Positions 7,796 to 15,666 of a stretch of DNA of 64,000 nt are shown piece after piece; positions within the stretch are counted from its first letter, which is position 1, and the number at the start of each line of letters is the position of its first letter. The notes below the pieces were generated by a model that was not told where the DNA came from, searched no databases, and saw only the letters and a program-made list of their open reading frames with translations. The position numbers and the translations under genes were made by a program. This DNA is from Deltaproteobacteria bacterium (GTDB taxonomy: Bacteria > Desulfobacterota > Desulfobacteria > Desulfobacterales > Desulfatirhabdiaceae), in contig JACRBZ010000014.1 in NCBI GenBank assembly GCA_016219185.1, positions 62,001-126,000 on the forward strand, in the 5' to 3' direction.

Positions 7796-8319
7796 GGCCA
7801 GAACCCCTGATCACGCCGTTTGCCGGCGTACACCCGAGTATCGGTCCAGATGTCTGGATCGACCCTTCGGCAAGACTGATCGGAAGGATCGAAATCAAGG
7901 CCGGTGCCAGCATCTGGCCGGGAACGGTGCTGAGGGCGGATGATGAGAAAATTATCATCGGAGAGCGGTCCGCGGTTTTGGATCTTTGTCTCATCGAGTC
8001 TCCCGACGGGTATCCGGTCATCGTGGAAGCGGATGCGCTCATCAGTCACAAAGTCTGTCTGCATGGGGCCAGGGTCGAATCCGGAGCCCTGGTCGGCATT
8101 GGCGCGATCGTTCTGGATGGGGCCGTTGTCCGTTCCGGTGCGATTGTCGGCGCCGGCGCCGTGGTGCCGCCAGGAATGGAAATCCCAGGGGGGATGCTGG
8201 CCCTTGGACAGCCGGCCAGAATCATTCGTGCCTTGAAATCGGCTGAAATTGAAAAAATCAGAACGCAGTTGTCCGAACTCATGCGAAAAGCGGAAATGTA
8301 TCGTTTGAACCCGGAATGA
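7792..8319 (+). CDS. left-handed beta-helix hexapeptide-repeat protein (gamma-carbonic anhydrase/PaaY-like)
   Basis: 175 aa, the size of PaaY/YrdA/CaiE proteins. Hexapeptide turns are visible throughout (SIGPDVWIDPSARLIG, IEIKAGASIWPGTVL, VESGALVGIGAIVLDG, VRSGAIVGAGAVVPPG) and a helix with PARIIRALKSAE closes the domain. Two of the three zinc ligands of gamma-carbonic anhydrases are in place (His 86 and His 91 in SHKVCLHG, same 5-residue spacing), but the first is replaced: CLIES occupies the position of the family's VLHVT, giving Glu 69. Start overlaps gctB stop. In the phenylacetate pathway the relative PaaY is a thioesterase; a similar CoA-salvage role is conceivable here but unproven. 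Confidence 0.8.
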   Translation: MRPEPLITPFAGVHPSIGPDVWIDPSARLIGRIEIKAGASIWPGTVLRADDEKIIIGERSAVLDLCLIESPDGYPVIVEADALISHKVCLHGARVESGALVGIGAIVLDGAVVRSGAIVGAGAVVPPGMEIPGGMLALGQPARIIRALKSAEIEKIRTQLSELMRKAEMYRLNPE

Positions 8320-8373
8320 GCAAAAAAAACTACTCGGGCTGAAAGCGAAAGGATATTTCAACCAACCAACACA

Positions 8374-8517
8374 CAATGACATTGACTTAAAGCAAAATTC
8401 CCCCCTTTGAAAAAGGGGGGCCAGGGGGGATTTCCCGGATCCGATTGAAAATTCCCGAAGTCCCCTCATTTCCAAAGAGGGACTTTTATAGATAAATTTC
8501 TTGAGTCAATGACATTG
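8374..8517. repeat. MITE-like palindromic element, family A copy 1
   Basis: 144 bp bounded by terminal inverted repeats: left CAATGACATTGACTTAAAGC, right (as reverse complement) CAATGTCATTGACTCAAGAA. Inside are CCCCCCTTTGAAAAAGGGGG and a second TCCAAAGAGGGACTTTTA arm. The ATG at 8509 upstream of the transporter falls inside the right terminal repeat, an argument against using it as the start codon. A shorter copy lies just after the transporter gene (9885-9966). Confidence 0.7.
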
Positions 8518-8535
8518 ATAATAATGGGGGAACCA

Positions 8536-9822
8536 ATGACAACAAATGATTCAATGGACAAAACAGGCATCAGGGTAGCGCTGGCGGTTTTTGTTGCCCT
8601 GATCGTCGATGGACTGGATCTTCAGGTGCTTGCCTTGGCGCTGCCCAGCCTTGTCAAGGAGTTGCATATCTCTCAAATGATGGCCGGGGCCCTCAGTACC
8701 TATACCCTCCTGGGGATGGGAATCGGCGGAATCGGAGCGGGCTGGCTGGCAGACCGGATCGGGCGGGTCAGGGTCACGTTCTGGGCGATCGTTACCTTCT
8801 CCGTGACAACGGCTTTCATTGGTTTTTGTCAAAGCTACTGGCAGATCGCGATCATGCGTTTTATCTCCGGATTCGGGATCGCGGCGGTTTACAGCATCGG
8901 AAGCCTGCTTGCCTCCGAATACGTTCCCACCCGAATCCGGACAACGGTTCTGGGGGCATTGCAGGCAGGCTGGTCCATCGGTTATGTTGTTGCCGCGGTT
9001 CTCTCCTCGTATATTTTACCCGCATTCGGCTGGCGGCCTTTGTTTGTATGCGCCATCGTGCCGGGAATCATCAGCCTGGCGCTCCTGCGCGGTGTTGCCG
9101 ATCCGCCGAGCTGGTTTGCGACTCGTCAGGCCATTCGCCTGTCCGGGAAAAAGGAAAACGAGTATGCCAAAATCTGGAATGACAAGCTGACCCGGCGGAC
9201 CTTTATTCTCTGGTGCATCACCGCCACGGCCCTTCAGTTCGGCTACTACGGAGCCAACACCTGGCTGCCGAGTTATCTGGTCAAGGATCTGGGCGTTAAT
9301 CTGAAAAACATGGGCTGGTACCTGGCGGCAACCTATACCTGCATGATATTGGGCAAGGTGTTAACCGGATATCTTGCGGACTTTTTCGGGCGACGCGCCA
9401 TGTGGGTCTTTGCCGGACTGGCTACGGCCGTTGCCCTGCCCGCCATCATGTTTTTTGCGACACCGGTCAGCGTGCCCTATCTTCTTCTGATCTTCGGGCT
9501 TCTTTACGGCGCGCCTTATGCCGTCAATGCCACGTATTTAAGCGAGAGTTTCCCCACATCGGTTCGCGGCACGGCGACGGCAACAGCATACAACGTCGGG
9601 CGGTTGGGCGCGACGATTTCACCCCTTCTCATCGGTTATGCCGCATCCAACTATTCCATCACCTTGGGGATAGCGCTGCTGGGAATATCTTACGCGATCT
9701 GCGCCCTGGTCCCCGGCTTGTTTATCCGGGAAAAAATGTTTGATCCCAAAGCCGTTGTGGCGGACGAGGTCAAACCCCATGGGAAAAGCATGCAATTAGC
9801 GGCGGTGGAATCGGAATCATAG
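8536..9822 (+). CDS. MFS transporter, aromatic/organic acid:H+ symporter (AAHS) type
   Basis: 428 aa from ATG 8536, which follows a GGGGG ribosome site; the in-frame ATG at 8509 lies in a repeat. About twelve hydrophobic segments are seen. The first reads ALAVFVALIVDGLDLQVL, the DG-D signature of AAHS carriers such as PcaK and BenK; GAGWLADRIGRVRV between helices 2 and 3 is the MFS loop motif, with a second copy TGYLADFFGRRAM in the C-terminal half. Such carriers import aromatic or small organic acids with protons. Its position right after the CoA-transferase genes suggests it brings in the acid that the operon activates. The two flanking family A repeats may separate its expression from that of the operon. 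Confidence 0.85.
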   Translation: MTTNDSMDKTGIRVALAVFVALIVDGLDLQVLALALPSLVKELHISQMMAGALSTYTLLGMGIGGIGAGWLADRIGRVRVTFWAIVTFSVTTAFIGFCQSYWQIAIMRFISGFGIAAVYSIGSLLASEYVPTRIRTTVLGALQAGWSIGYVVAAVLSSYILPAFGWRPLFVCAIVPGIISLALLRGVADPPSWFATRQAIRLSGKKENEYAKIWNDKLTRRTFILWCITATALQFGYYGANTWLPSYLVKDLGVNLKNMGWYLAATYTCMILGKVLTGYLADFFGRRAMWVFAGLATAVALPAIMFFATPVSVPYLLLIFGLLYGAPYAVNATYLSESFPTSVRGTATATAYNVGRLGATISPLLIGYAASNYSITLGIALLGISYAICALVPGLFIREKMFDPKAVVADEVKPHGKSMQLAAVESES

Positions 9823-9884
9823 CAGCAGGCTTCCCGATCAACTGAAATCTTTGCCTTTATTCAGACGCATGATCAGGGGTCAGA

Positions 9885-9966
9885 CAATTTTATTGACTTA
9901 AAGCAAATAGTCCCTCTTTCCCAAAGGGGGACTATTATAGATAAATTTCTTAAGGCAATGTCATTG
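9885..9966. repeat. MITE-like palindromic element, family A copy 2
   Basis: 82 bp, almost a perfect palindrome: the core AATAGTCCCTCTTT / AAGGGGGACTATT is flanked by TTGACTTAAAGCAA on the left and ATAGATAAATTTCTTAAG on the right, ending in GGCAATGTCATTG. The flanks match copy 1 at 8374-8517 nearly base for base, while the middle is shorter. It lies between the convergent MFS and LysR genes and, as a GC-rich hairpin, could also act as a transcription terminator for both. Confidence 0.7.
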
Positions 9967-10077
9967 AGAGGTCGATTATTCGGGGAACGTAGTCAGCAGA
10001 CTTCCGATGCTTCTTCGCTTACGGGGAAATCGGCTCGTAAACGTCCTTGACGGCAGCCAAGACGGTTATTAACGATA

Positions 10078-10971
10078 TCAAATAGAAACATTTAAGATCT
10101 CCCTGGTAATCTTCATGAAGGCCTTCAGGCTAGGAGAGAGCCAGCGCTCCTGGTACCAGATCATCATAATCGCCGTTTCCGGTTTGCCTTCCTCCCAGGG
10201 AAGGACCACTAAACTTTTGTTGGCGATCTCCTCCTTAACGGCCGTTTCAGGAAGTAGGGTAATCCCGATGCCTTCCCGGGCACAGCGCTTCAACGTCTCC
10301 ACACTATGGAAGATCAAAGTGTTTTTCGCTTGAACCCCTTTTTCGGCCAGGATCCTTTCCCATAATCTCCGATAGCTGCAATCCACGCGGGATAAGAGCA
10401 GTGTTTCCCCGCCCAAATCCTTCGTAAAGACGGTCTTTTGGCTGACCAGGGGATGTTCCGGAGAGGCGACCAGGACCAGGGATTCGAACCCGAGGACCTC
10501 GAAACCGAGATCCGAGGCCTGAATGGAATCGATATAAAGAAAGGCCAGATCGGTGATGCCCTTTCGCAGGTCTTTCTGGAGTTCCTCATGCGCGCAAACG
10601 GTAAAGTTCAGCAGTACTTGGGGGTATCGCCGATGAAATTCCCGGATGACCGGCGGCAACCGATGCACCCCTAAACTTTCGGGGATGCGAATGGTCAGCG
10701 ATCCTTTGGGCTCTTTGGTCTGGGTGAGCTCGGTCCGGATTTCATCGGTGAGATCCAGGACCTTATGCGAGTATTGCAGGAGCCTTTCCCCTGCCTCTGT
10801 AAGCAGGATGCGCTTTCCCAGGCGGTCAAATAGCTGCACTCCAAGCTCCGCTTCCAGGGCCTGAATTTGTGCGGAAATGCTGGATTGGGCGTAGTTCAGC
10901 TTCTTGGCGGTTTTATGAAAGCTGAGCAACGTTGCCACGCTTTTGAAGGTTCTGAGTTGACGGATTTCCAT
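10078..10971 (-). CDS. LysR-family transcriptional regulator
   Basis: 297 aa from the ATG at 10971, which has GGAAGAT in front; an upstream ATG in frame adds seven residues and is less likely. Residues 1-60 are the LysR helix-turn-helix (MEIRQLRTFKSVATLLSFHK, AQSSISAQIQALEAELGVQLF). The rest is the periplasmic-binding-like effector domain, with GSLTIRIPESLGVHRLPPV and the late GIGITLLPE segment. It is transcribed away from the CGCAxxGCC-family gene, the usual LysR arrangement for control of a divergent target; the 147-bp intergenic region contains a matching palindrome. Confidence 0.9.
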   Translation of the reverse strand: MEIRQLRTFKSVATLLSFHKTAKKLNYAQSSISAQIQALEAELGVQLFDRLGKRILLTEAGERLLQYSHKVLDLTDEIRTELTQTKEPKGSLTIRIPESLGVHRLPPVIREFHRRYPQVLLNFTVCAHEELQKDLRKGITDLAFLYIDSIQASDLGFEVLGFESLVLVASPEHPLVSQKTVFTKDLGGETLLLSRVDCSYRRLWERILAEKGVQAKNTLIFHSVETLKRCAREGIGITLLPETAVKEEIANKSLVVLPWEEGKPETAIMMIWYQERWLSPSLKAFMKITREILNVSI

Positions 10972-11006
10972 TGATCTTCCTTCCCGAGTCAAAAAATGAT
11001 CGAAGA

Positions 11007-11075
11007 TTTCGATTGCCTTGATCGAAACAAATCGTTTGACTCGATATATAAATGTTTATTATCGTATAACACGAT
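11007..11075 (+). promoter_or_regulatory. LysR-type operator and promoter of the divergent gene
   Basis: A perfect interrupted palindrome TTTCGAT-N7-ATCGAAA (11007-11027) contains the T-N11-A core of LysR boxes. It is followed by a possible -35 TTGACT (11036-11041), a -10 TATTAT (11057-11062, spacing 15), and a second short palindrome ATCGT-N5-ACGAT (11061-11075) over the -10. This resembles the recognition-site plus activation-site layout of LysR promoters. Prediction only. Confidence 0.5.
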
Positions 11076-11118
11076 TAAACATCAATATAAATCACAATTA
11101 ATCAAGGGAGGCGGGCTC

Positions 11119-11547
11119 ATGAATCGCATTGAAAAAACAGGGGAATTGTTTAACCAGGGTTTGAATTGTTCGCAGGCGCTGCTCACGGTCTTTGGTTCCT
11201 CTTTCGGAATTGATCCGGAGAGGGCAAAACAACTGGGACGGCCTTTCGGCGGGGGCATGGGGCGTTTGGCATTGACTTGCGGAGCGCTTACCGGGGCGGT
11301 GATGGTCCTGGGACTGGCCAAGGACCATCCGGTGGAGGCCGAAGCCAGGGAATTATCTTACGGGAAGGTGAGGGAGCTTTTTCAGCGTTTCGAGGCGCGC
11401 TATGGAAGCACGCTCTGTAAAGAGCTGTTGGGGGCCGACCTGAGCACCGAGGAGGGCAGGCAAAAGGCCAAGGAAGATAAATTGGCCAGCAAAGTCTGTC
11501 CGGGCGTGGTGAAGGAGGTGGCGGATATTTTGGACTTGTTGATTTAA
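11119..11547 (+). CDS. C_GCAxxG_C_C family protein (putative redox-active Cys protein)
   Basis: 142 aa from ATG 11119, preceded by AAGGGAGG; the frame is open upstream to 10996 but that part lies in the promoter. The family's conserved cysteines are present: NCSQALL near the N-terminus, TCGALTGAVM (the GCAxxG motif, here with Cys-Gly swapped in order TCGALTG), LCKELLG, and VCPGVVKEVADIL near the C-terminus. GRPFGGGMGR is also typical. These small proteins are frequent in anaerobes and are thought to bind metal or take part in redox chemistry; no reaction is established. Likely target of the divergent LysR regulator. Confidence 0.85.
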   Translation: MNRIEKTGELFNQGLNCSQALLTVFGSSFGIDPERAKQLGRPFGGGMGRLALTCGALTGAVMVLGLAKDHPVEAEARELSYGKVRELFQRFEARYGSTLCKELLGADLSTEEGRQKAKEDKLASKVCPGVVKEVADILDLLI

Positions 11548-11704
11548 AATAGGGTTTGGTAACCGACCGAAGTTTACGCAAGAATGACGGAGCATGGGTG
11601 CAGAGGAAATATATCTATACTGCTTCATCGGAATAAAGACACGCGGGTAAAGCCTCTCCTGTCATGAAGAAGAGAATCGAGAGGCTCAACCCGGCCCGAC
11701 TTGT

Positions 11705-12691
11705 TCAGTTTTTCTTCTCCGGGTTTTCCGCATTGCCGGTCAGGGTTTCCGGATCCGCAATAAGCGGCTCGGCCTGACGGTCCGACAGGGTAAACACGGA
11801 ACCGGTTTCCGAAGATGAAGCCAGGTATTCCTTGGCATCCTTTTCGGTTTTGGCGTAAAGGGTCAGGGTGTAATCTTTCTTTCCCTTGATGACGATGCTG
11901 GTAATTGGATTTGTTAGATCGGATATGCTTTTCCCATCCGGGTATGAGTCGCAGAACAGACGGGAAAGCATGGAAAGCAGCCGGTTTATTTTGGACAGAT
12001 CCGCAGGCTTTCCCTGATCCGTAAGCCACTGGACTTCGGCCGGTTTGGCGGCAGCAGCATCGGCGGGCGGTGATCCTTCAGCGGGCGCAGGGGCTGTCTC
12101 ACTTTTCCGGATCACCGTTTGTTTGCCTTCCCTGGTAATCGCGATTCCCTTTACCTCTTCAAGATTAAATGCCAGAACGGTTTTGTCCCGTAGCTTCTCA
12201 GCGGACAGGTCAAAGGCGCTTTTCAGGTTCTGCTGCGCATGATAAACCTCTGGTGCATCCCCCACCCGGACAAAAGTATGCTGAAACGTGGGCGCGGGTT
12301 TTCCGATCTGAAGGTCGCGTTTGAGTTCGTCTCCTGCCCAGGCTTTGACGCGGATGGCTTTATCCGGCTCCAGATCGTACCGGGAATAAGACTTGGATTC
12401 GGATACCAGGGCGGTCAGAGACAGCTTTTCCAGGTCATCCAGCATGGCGGTCACCTTGCCGGAATCGGCCGGGTAGGCCTGGGGCTGAATCTGCCACGTT
12501 GTTTCCTTTTTCTCCAGAACAACCGTGCCTCCCTGATGTGTGATCTCGATCCGGTTAATGTCGGCAGCGGCAACTTTGGCAATGGCTGGAAGCTTATATT
12601 CGCTCCGGTTGGTTTCCCGGACCGACAAATAGCCGACCAGCAGAACAATGACAATGGCAATAAAAATATATTCTTTTTTAAGTTTCATCAT
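11705..12691 (-). CDS. DUF4340-domain membrane-anchored protein
   Basis: 328 aa. Start placed at the ATG (12691) overlapping the upstream stop as TGATG; the frame remains open further upstream inside the preceding gene. An N-terminal anchor (KKEYIFIAIVIVLLVGYLSV, residues about 5-24) is followed by a large exported domain with the DUF4340 pattern: ADINRIEITHQGGTVVLEKK, WQI.P..YPAD, a LSLTALVSESKSYSRYDLEP segment and LQIGKPAPTFQHTFVR. A Pro/Ala-rich linker (about 185-205) interrupts it. DUF4340 proteins are usually encoded with GldA/F/G-like ABC genes, as here; their role is unknown, probably an accessory periplasmic subunit. Last gene of the four-gene operon. Confidence 0.85.
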   Translation of the reverse strand: MMKLKKEYIFIAIVIVLLVGYLSVRETNRSEYKLPAIAKVAAADINRIEITHQGGTVVLEKKETTWQIQPQAYPADSGKVTAMLDDLEKLSLTALVSESKSYSRYDLEPDKAIRVKAWAGDELKRDLQIGKPAPTFQHTFVRVGDAPEVYHAQQNLKSAFDLSAEKLRDKTVLAFNLEEVKGIAITREGKQTVIRKSETAPAPAEGSPPADAAAAKPAEVQWLTDQGKPADLSKINRLLSMLSRLFCDSYPDGKSISDLTNPITSIVIKGKKDYTLTLYAKTEKDAKEYLASSSETGSVFTLSDRQAEPLIADPETLTGNAENPEKKN

Positions 12692-14949
12692 CAACCTTCC
12701 TGTTTTTGAAACAACAGTTGAATTTGCCGTCTGCGGGATTTGCGGCGAAGCCATACGACCAGGCCCGCAAGGACAACCAGGACCGGAAGCCCGGCAATGT
12801 TCAGGGACTTGATGCCGGTTTTTGCCAGCGGTGAAAGATCCGCCAGCGGGTTAAAGCGCTGCTCCTTGCTGCGCATCGTCGCAATATCCTGGTGGTTGTT
12901 GAGATAATCCAGAACATTCAGGATAAAGACGGCATTGGGGCTTCGGCCGGCTTCATCCAGGATGTTGTCTTTCAGCATTTCAGAGGATGCCATCAGAAAA
13001 ATCTTGCCGGGTTTTCCCTTGGAGATCACCTTCCCGTCACCTTCGATTTTTGAAAGGTCTGCGGATTTTGAAACATCTGCAGGAGCGGCAGGGGTATCAG
13101 CGGCCGGTTTTTTCTCAGGATTTTCGAGCTCATCTGCTTCATCCGGTTCCTTTTGAGACTTGTCCGGTTGCGGTTTTTCCGGGATGGGTTTTCCAGCAAA
13201 ATAACTGGGGAATTCCCCTTCCAGAATATAGGCCAGGGGTTCGGCGGCCATTTTTTCATTTGCCGCGGGCGGCTGAATGAACAGGGGATTCAGGTTCAGC
13301 GGCGCTTTCATTTCCCAGGATTTCGGGGAGGATGAGAACAGCAGATTGGCCTTTACCCCGTTTTGAGCAAGCTTGTCATTGTCCACCACCAGGGGTGACA
13401 TTTTATAGGCAACCAGTCCCTTGATCGGCTTCATGAAGGGATAATCCTTGTTGATCTGCTCATTTTTGATCAGGGGCGCAAAATAGATATTCCGCTCGCC
13501 CCCGCCGTACTGCTGCGGTACCTGCTGCTTGAAACTGTTCTCGTCCATTACCATCACGGGTTTGATGCTGACCCCGTAATGCTCCAGAAGCTTTTCCAGT
13601 CCGGTATTCAAAGGGATATTCTGAGGTCCCTGGGGATTGTACATGTTTTGCTGGGAGCCGCCCTCTTTAAAGGCATCCAGAAAAATCGCCAGGTTTTTCC
13701 CCTTCATCAGGTACTGGTCTATCTGGAAGAGGTCATAATCGCTGAAGGGCTTTGTGGGGCCGGCGATCACCAGGCAGTTGAAACCATCCAGAATCGTCTG
13801 ATCCTTGAGCTGAATGTCCTTGAAGGAGTAGGTTTTGGAGACCAGGGTGCGGAACGTGTCCACGTCTTCGGGGGCGCCCTGCTGGCCGCGGCCCATCGGA
13901 GAGCCATAGAGATTGGCCGTGCCATGATCCGCCAGATACCCGATGGTTTCGTTGATGCCGATGAGGGTTTCAACCTGTTGATTCACGGCCTCTTCAATGG
14001 CACTCATATCCGCCAACTGATACTGGGTGCCGATGATGGGAATCTGGATGACCTGAAGCAGCGGTATGCTGACGGATTTTTCGCCGTATTGCATCACCAG
14101 GCCGATGGCGCCCTGGCCGGCCGGAATTTTGCCGTTTGAAAGCTCCGGCCATTTAAGGCTCATGATCTGGTGGCTGGCGATGTCCGACTCCAGCTTCGGA
14201 TCCACGGAAGGATCCAGGAAGGCATAAGAGAGTTTGCCATAGAGCTGGTTATTCAGCTTTTTCACCAGGGACTCGATATCCGTGCCAAGCTGGGGAAGGG
14301 TTTTAAGTCCCATGTAAGGGGCAATGGCATCCAGTGAGGATGATTTGTAGAGCCGTACCTGAATGCTGTCTTTCAGCCCCAGCAGCACGCTGACCTTGTT
14401 GGTGAGTTTCTGAACCGCGGTGGTGATCTGATATTCCAGCCCGTCCGTGCTGGTGATGGCTGGAATGCGTTCCACGAGGTCCCCGTGAATCAGAACCATC
14501 CCCATATAGGCTTTTTGAAATTTGACCTCGTCATTTTCAACCGCCTGAATCTGAACCGGCTGAACGCCGTAGGATTCAGCCAGCTTCTGATTCTCGATTT
14601 TTGCCGATTGCGGCGTGCCGTCATCCGGGCTGACATCATAAAAGCGGTAATTGAAATTCTTGCCGGCGGATACCGCGTATTCGGCCAGAAGGTCATGGAG
14701 ATACCGCTCGGTGCTGTTGTGCGGGGCCGGAAGATTGCGCGTAAAGAAGACATGAAGGGTCAAAGGCTCGGAAAGGGACTTGACCGCATCACGGCTGGCC
14801 TTAGAAAGTGAATAGATATGATTTCCGGTAAGATCGATGCGCGCAAAAAGCGTCATGCCGGCCATGTTCAAAAGAATCACAGCCGCGGCATAGGCGATGA
14901 ATTTGATGTATTTTCCGGATCGTAGTGTCCGGTTTGTCTGCTTTTCCAT
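12691..14949 (-). CDS. GldG-like ABC-associated protein
   Basis: 752 aa from ATG 14949, which has AAGGAG ten bases before it. There is one membrane helix near residues 15-33 (FIAYAAAVILLNMAGMTLFA) and one at the C-terminus (SLNIAGLPVLVVLAGLVVWL) just before a basic tail RRKSRRRQ. Between them is an exported GldG/ABC_transp_aux-type domain: RIDLTGNHIYSLSKASRDA, VFFTRNLPAP, YRFYDVSPDD, VAYKM. A low-complexity Pro/Glu/Lys/Ala stretch around residues 590-635 is an insert. In Bacteroidetes GldG partners GldA and GldF in gliding and type 9 secretion, but homologues occur widely in non-gliding bacteria, so I do not infer motility. Confidence 0.85.
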   Translation of the reverse strand: MEKQTNRTLRSGKYIKFIAYAAAVILLNMAGMTLFARIDLTGNHIYSLSKASRDAVKSLSEPLTLHVFFTRNLPAPHNSTERYLHDLLAEYAVSAGKNFNYRFYDVSPDDGTPQSAKIENQKLAESYGVQPVQIQAVENDEVKFQKAYMGMVLIHGDLVERIPAITSTDGLEYQITTAVQKLTNKVSVLLGLKDSIQVRLYKSSSLDAIAPYMGLKTLPQLGTDIESLVKKLNNQLYGKLSYAFLDPSVDPKLESDIASHQIMSLKWPELSNGKIPAGQGAIGLVMQYGEKSVSIPLLQVIQIPIIGTQYQLADMSAIEEAVNQQVETLIGINETIGYLADHGTANLYGSPMGRGQQGAPEDVDTFRTLVSKTYSFKDIQLKDQTILDGFNCLVIAGPTKPFSDYDLFQIDQYLMKGKNLAIFLDAFKEGGSQQNMYNPQGPQNIPLNTGLEKLLEHYGVSIKPVMVMDENSFKQQVPQQYGGGERNIYFAPLIKNEQINKDYPFMKPIKGLVAYKMSPLVVDNDKLAQNGVKANLLFSSSPKSWEMKAPLNLNPLFIQPPAANEKMAAEPLAYILEGEFPSYFAGKPIPEKPQPDKSQKEPDEADELENPEKKPAADTPAAPADVSKSADLSKIEGDGKVISKGKPGKIFLMASSEMLKDNILDEAGRSPNAVFILNVLDYLNNHQDIATMRSKEQRFNPLADLSPLAKTGIKSLNIAGLPVLVVLAGLVVWLRRKSRRRQIQLLFQKQEG

Positions 14950-14960
14950 AATGGTGCTCC

Positions 14961-15665
14961 TTAACATTTTTCCCGCATGGCCAGATTGGCGCCGTAGAGT
15001 CCGATAAATCCAACACTGATGAAATACAGGATGTCCCGTGTATCCAGAATGCCCTTGGCGATGTTTTGAAAATGAAAATCAGCACCCAGGTATTCAAAGA
15101 AACCCAGCAGGGACTGGGGCAGAAAAAAGAGCATTTTGTCGATCAGGCACAGGCTGAAACAGATGGCCGTTCCCACGATGAATGCAACGATCTGGTTCCG
15201 GGTGAGGGATGAGGCCAGAAGGCCGATGGCTGAAAATGCGGCGCCAAGCAGCAGTGCGCCGATATATCCGCCCAATACGGGTCCCCAGTCCAGGGTGCCC
15301 AGAACCGAAACCGTGAGCGGATATAAAAGGGTCGGCGCCATCATGACCGCCGTAAAACCGGTTGCCGCCAGAAATTTTCCCAGGACGACATCGCTGAATG
15401 TTACCGGAAGGGTCAGCAGAGTTTCATACGAGCCGACGCTGAATTCCTCGGACAGCAGGCGCATGGTGATTGCCGGTACGACAAAGGAGAAAACCAGGGG
15501 CAGAAGCGAGAAAAAATTCCGCAGGCTGGCCTGATTCTGTAGAAAAAACGGGGTAAAGAAAAACCAGCCGGTAATGATCAGAAACACGGAAATGACGATG
15601 TAGGCAACCGGCGATACCATGTATGCGCTGAATTCTCTCTTAAAGATATGGATGACGGGGCTCAT
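14961..15665 (-). CDS. ABC-2 type permease (GldF-like)
   Basis: 234 aa. The start at ATG 15665 directly follows the ATPase stop; the upstream extension of the frame lies within the ATPase gene. The protein begins SPVIHIFKREFSAYMVSPVAYIV, the hallmark opening of GldF/NosY-like permeases, and shows six hydrophobic stretches, including FVVPAITMRLLSEEFSVGSYETLLTLPVTFSDVVLGK, a typical ABC-2 coupling segment. It would form the membrane channel of the transporter with the downstream GldG-like protein. Second gene of the operon; 11 bases separate it from gldG-like. Confidence 0.88.
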   Translation of the reverse strand: MSPVIHIFKREFSAYMVSPVAYIVISVFLIITGWFFFTPFFLQNQASLRNFFSLLPLVFSFVVPAITMRLLSEEFSVGSYETLLTLPVTFSDVVLGKFLAATGFTAVMMAPTLLYPLTVSVLGTLDWGPVLGGYIGALLLGAAFSAIGLLASSLTRNQIVAFIVGTAICFSLCLIDKMLFFLPQSLLGFFEYLGADFHFQNIAKGILDTRDILYFISVGFIGLYGANLAMREKC

Positions 15666-15666
15666 G

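Noticed and set aside
10996..11118. Upstream extension of the CGCAxxGCC gene
   Set aside because: The frame is open from 10996 but the segment contains the promoter-like and palindromic sequences, and ATG 11119 has the strong ribosome site.
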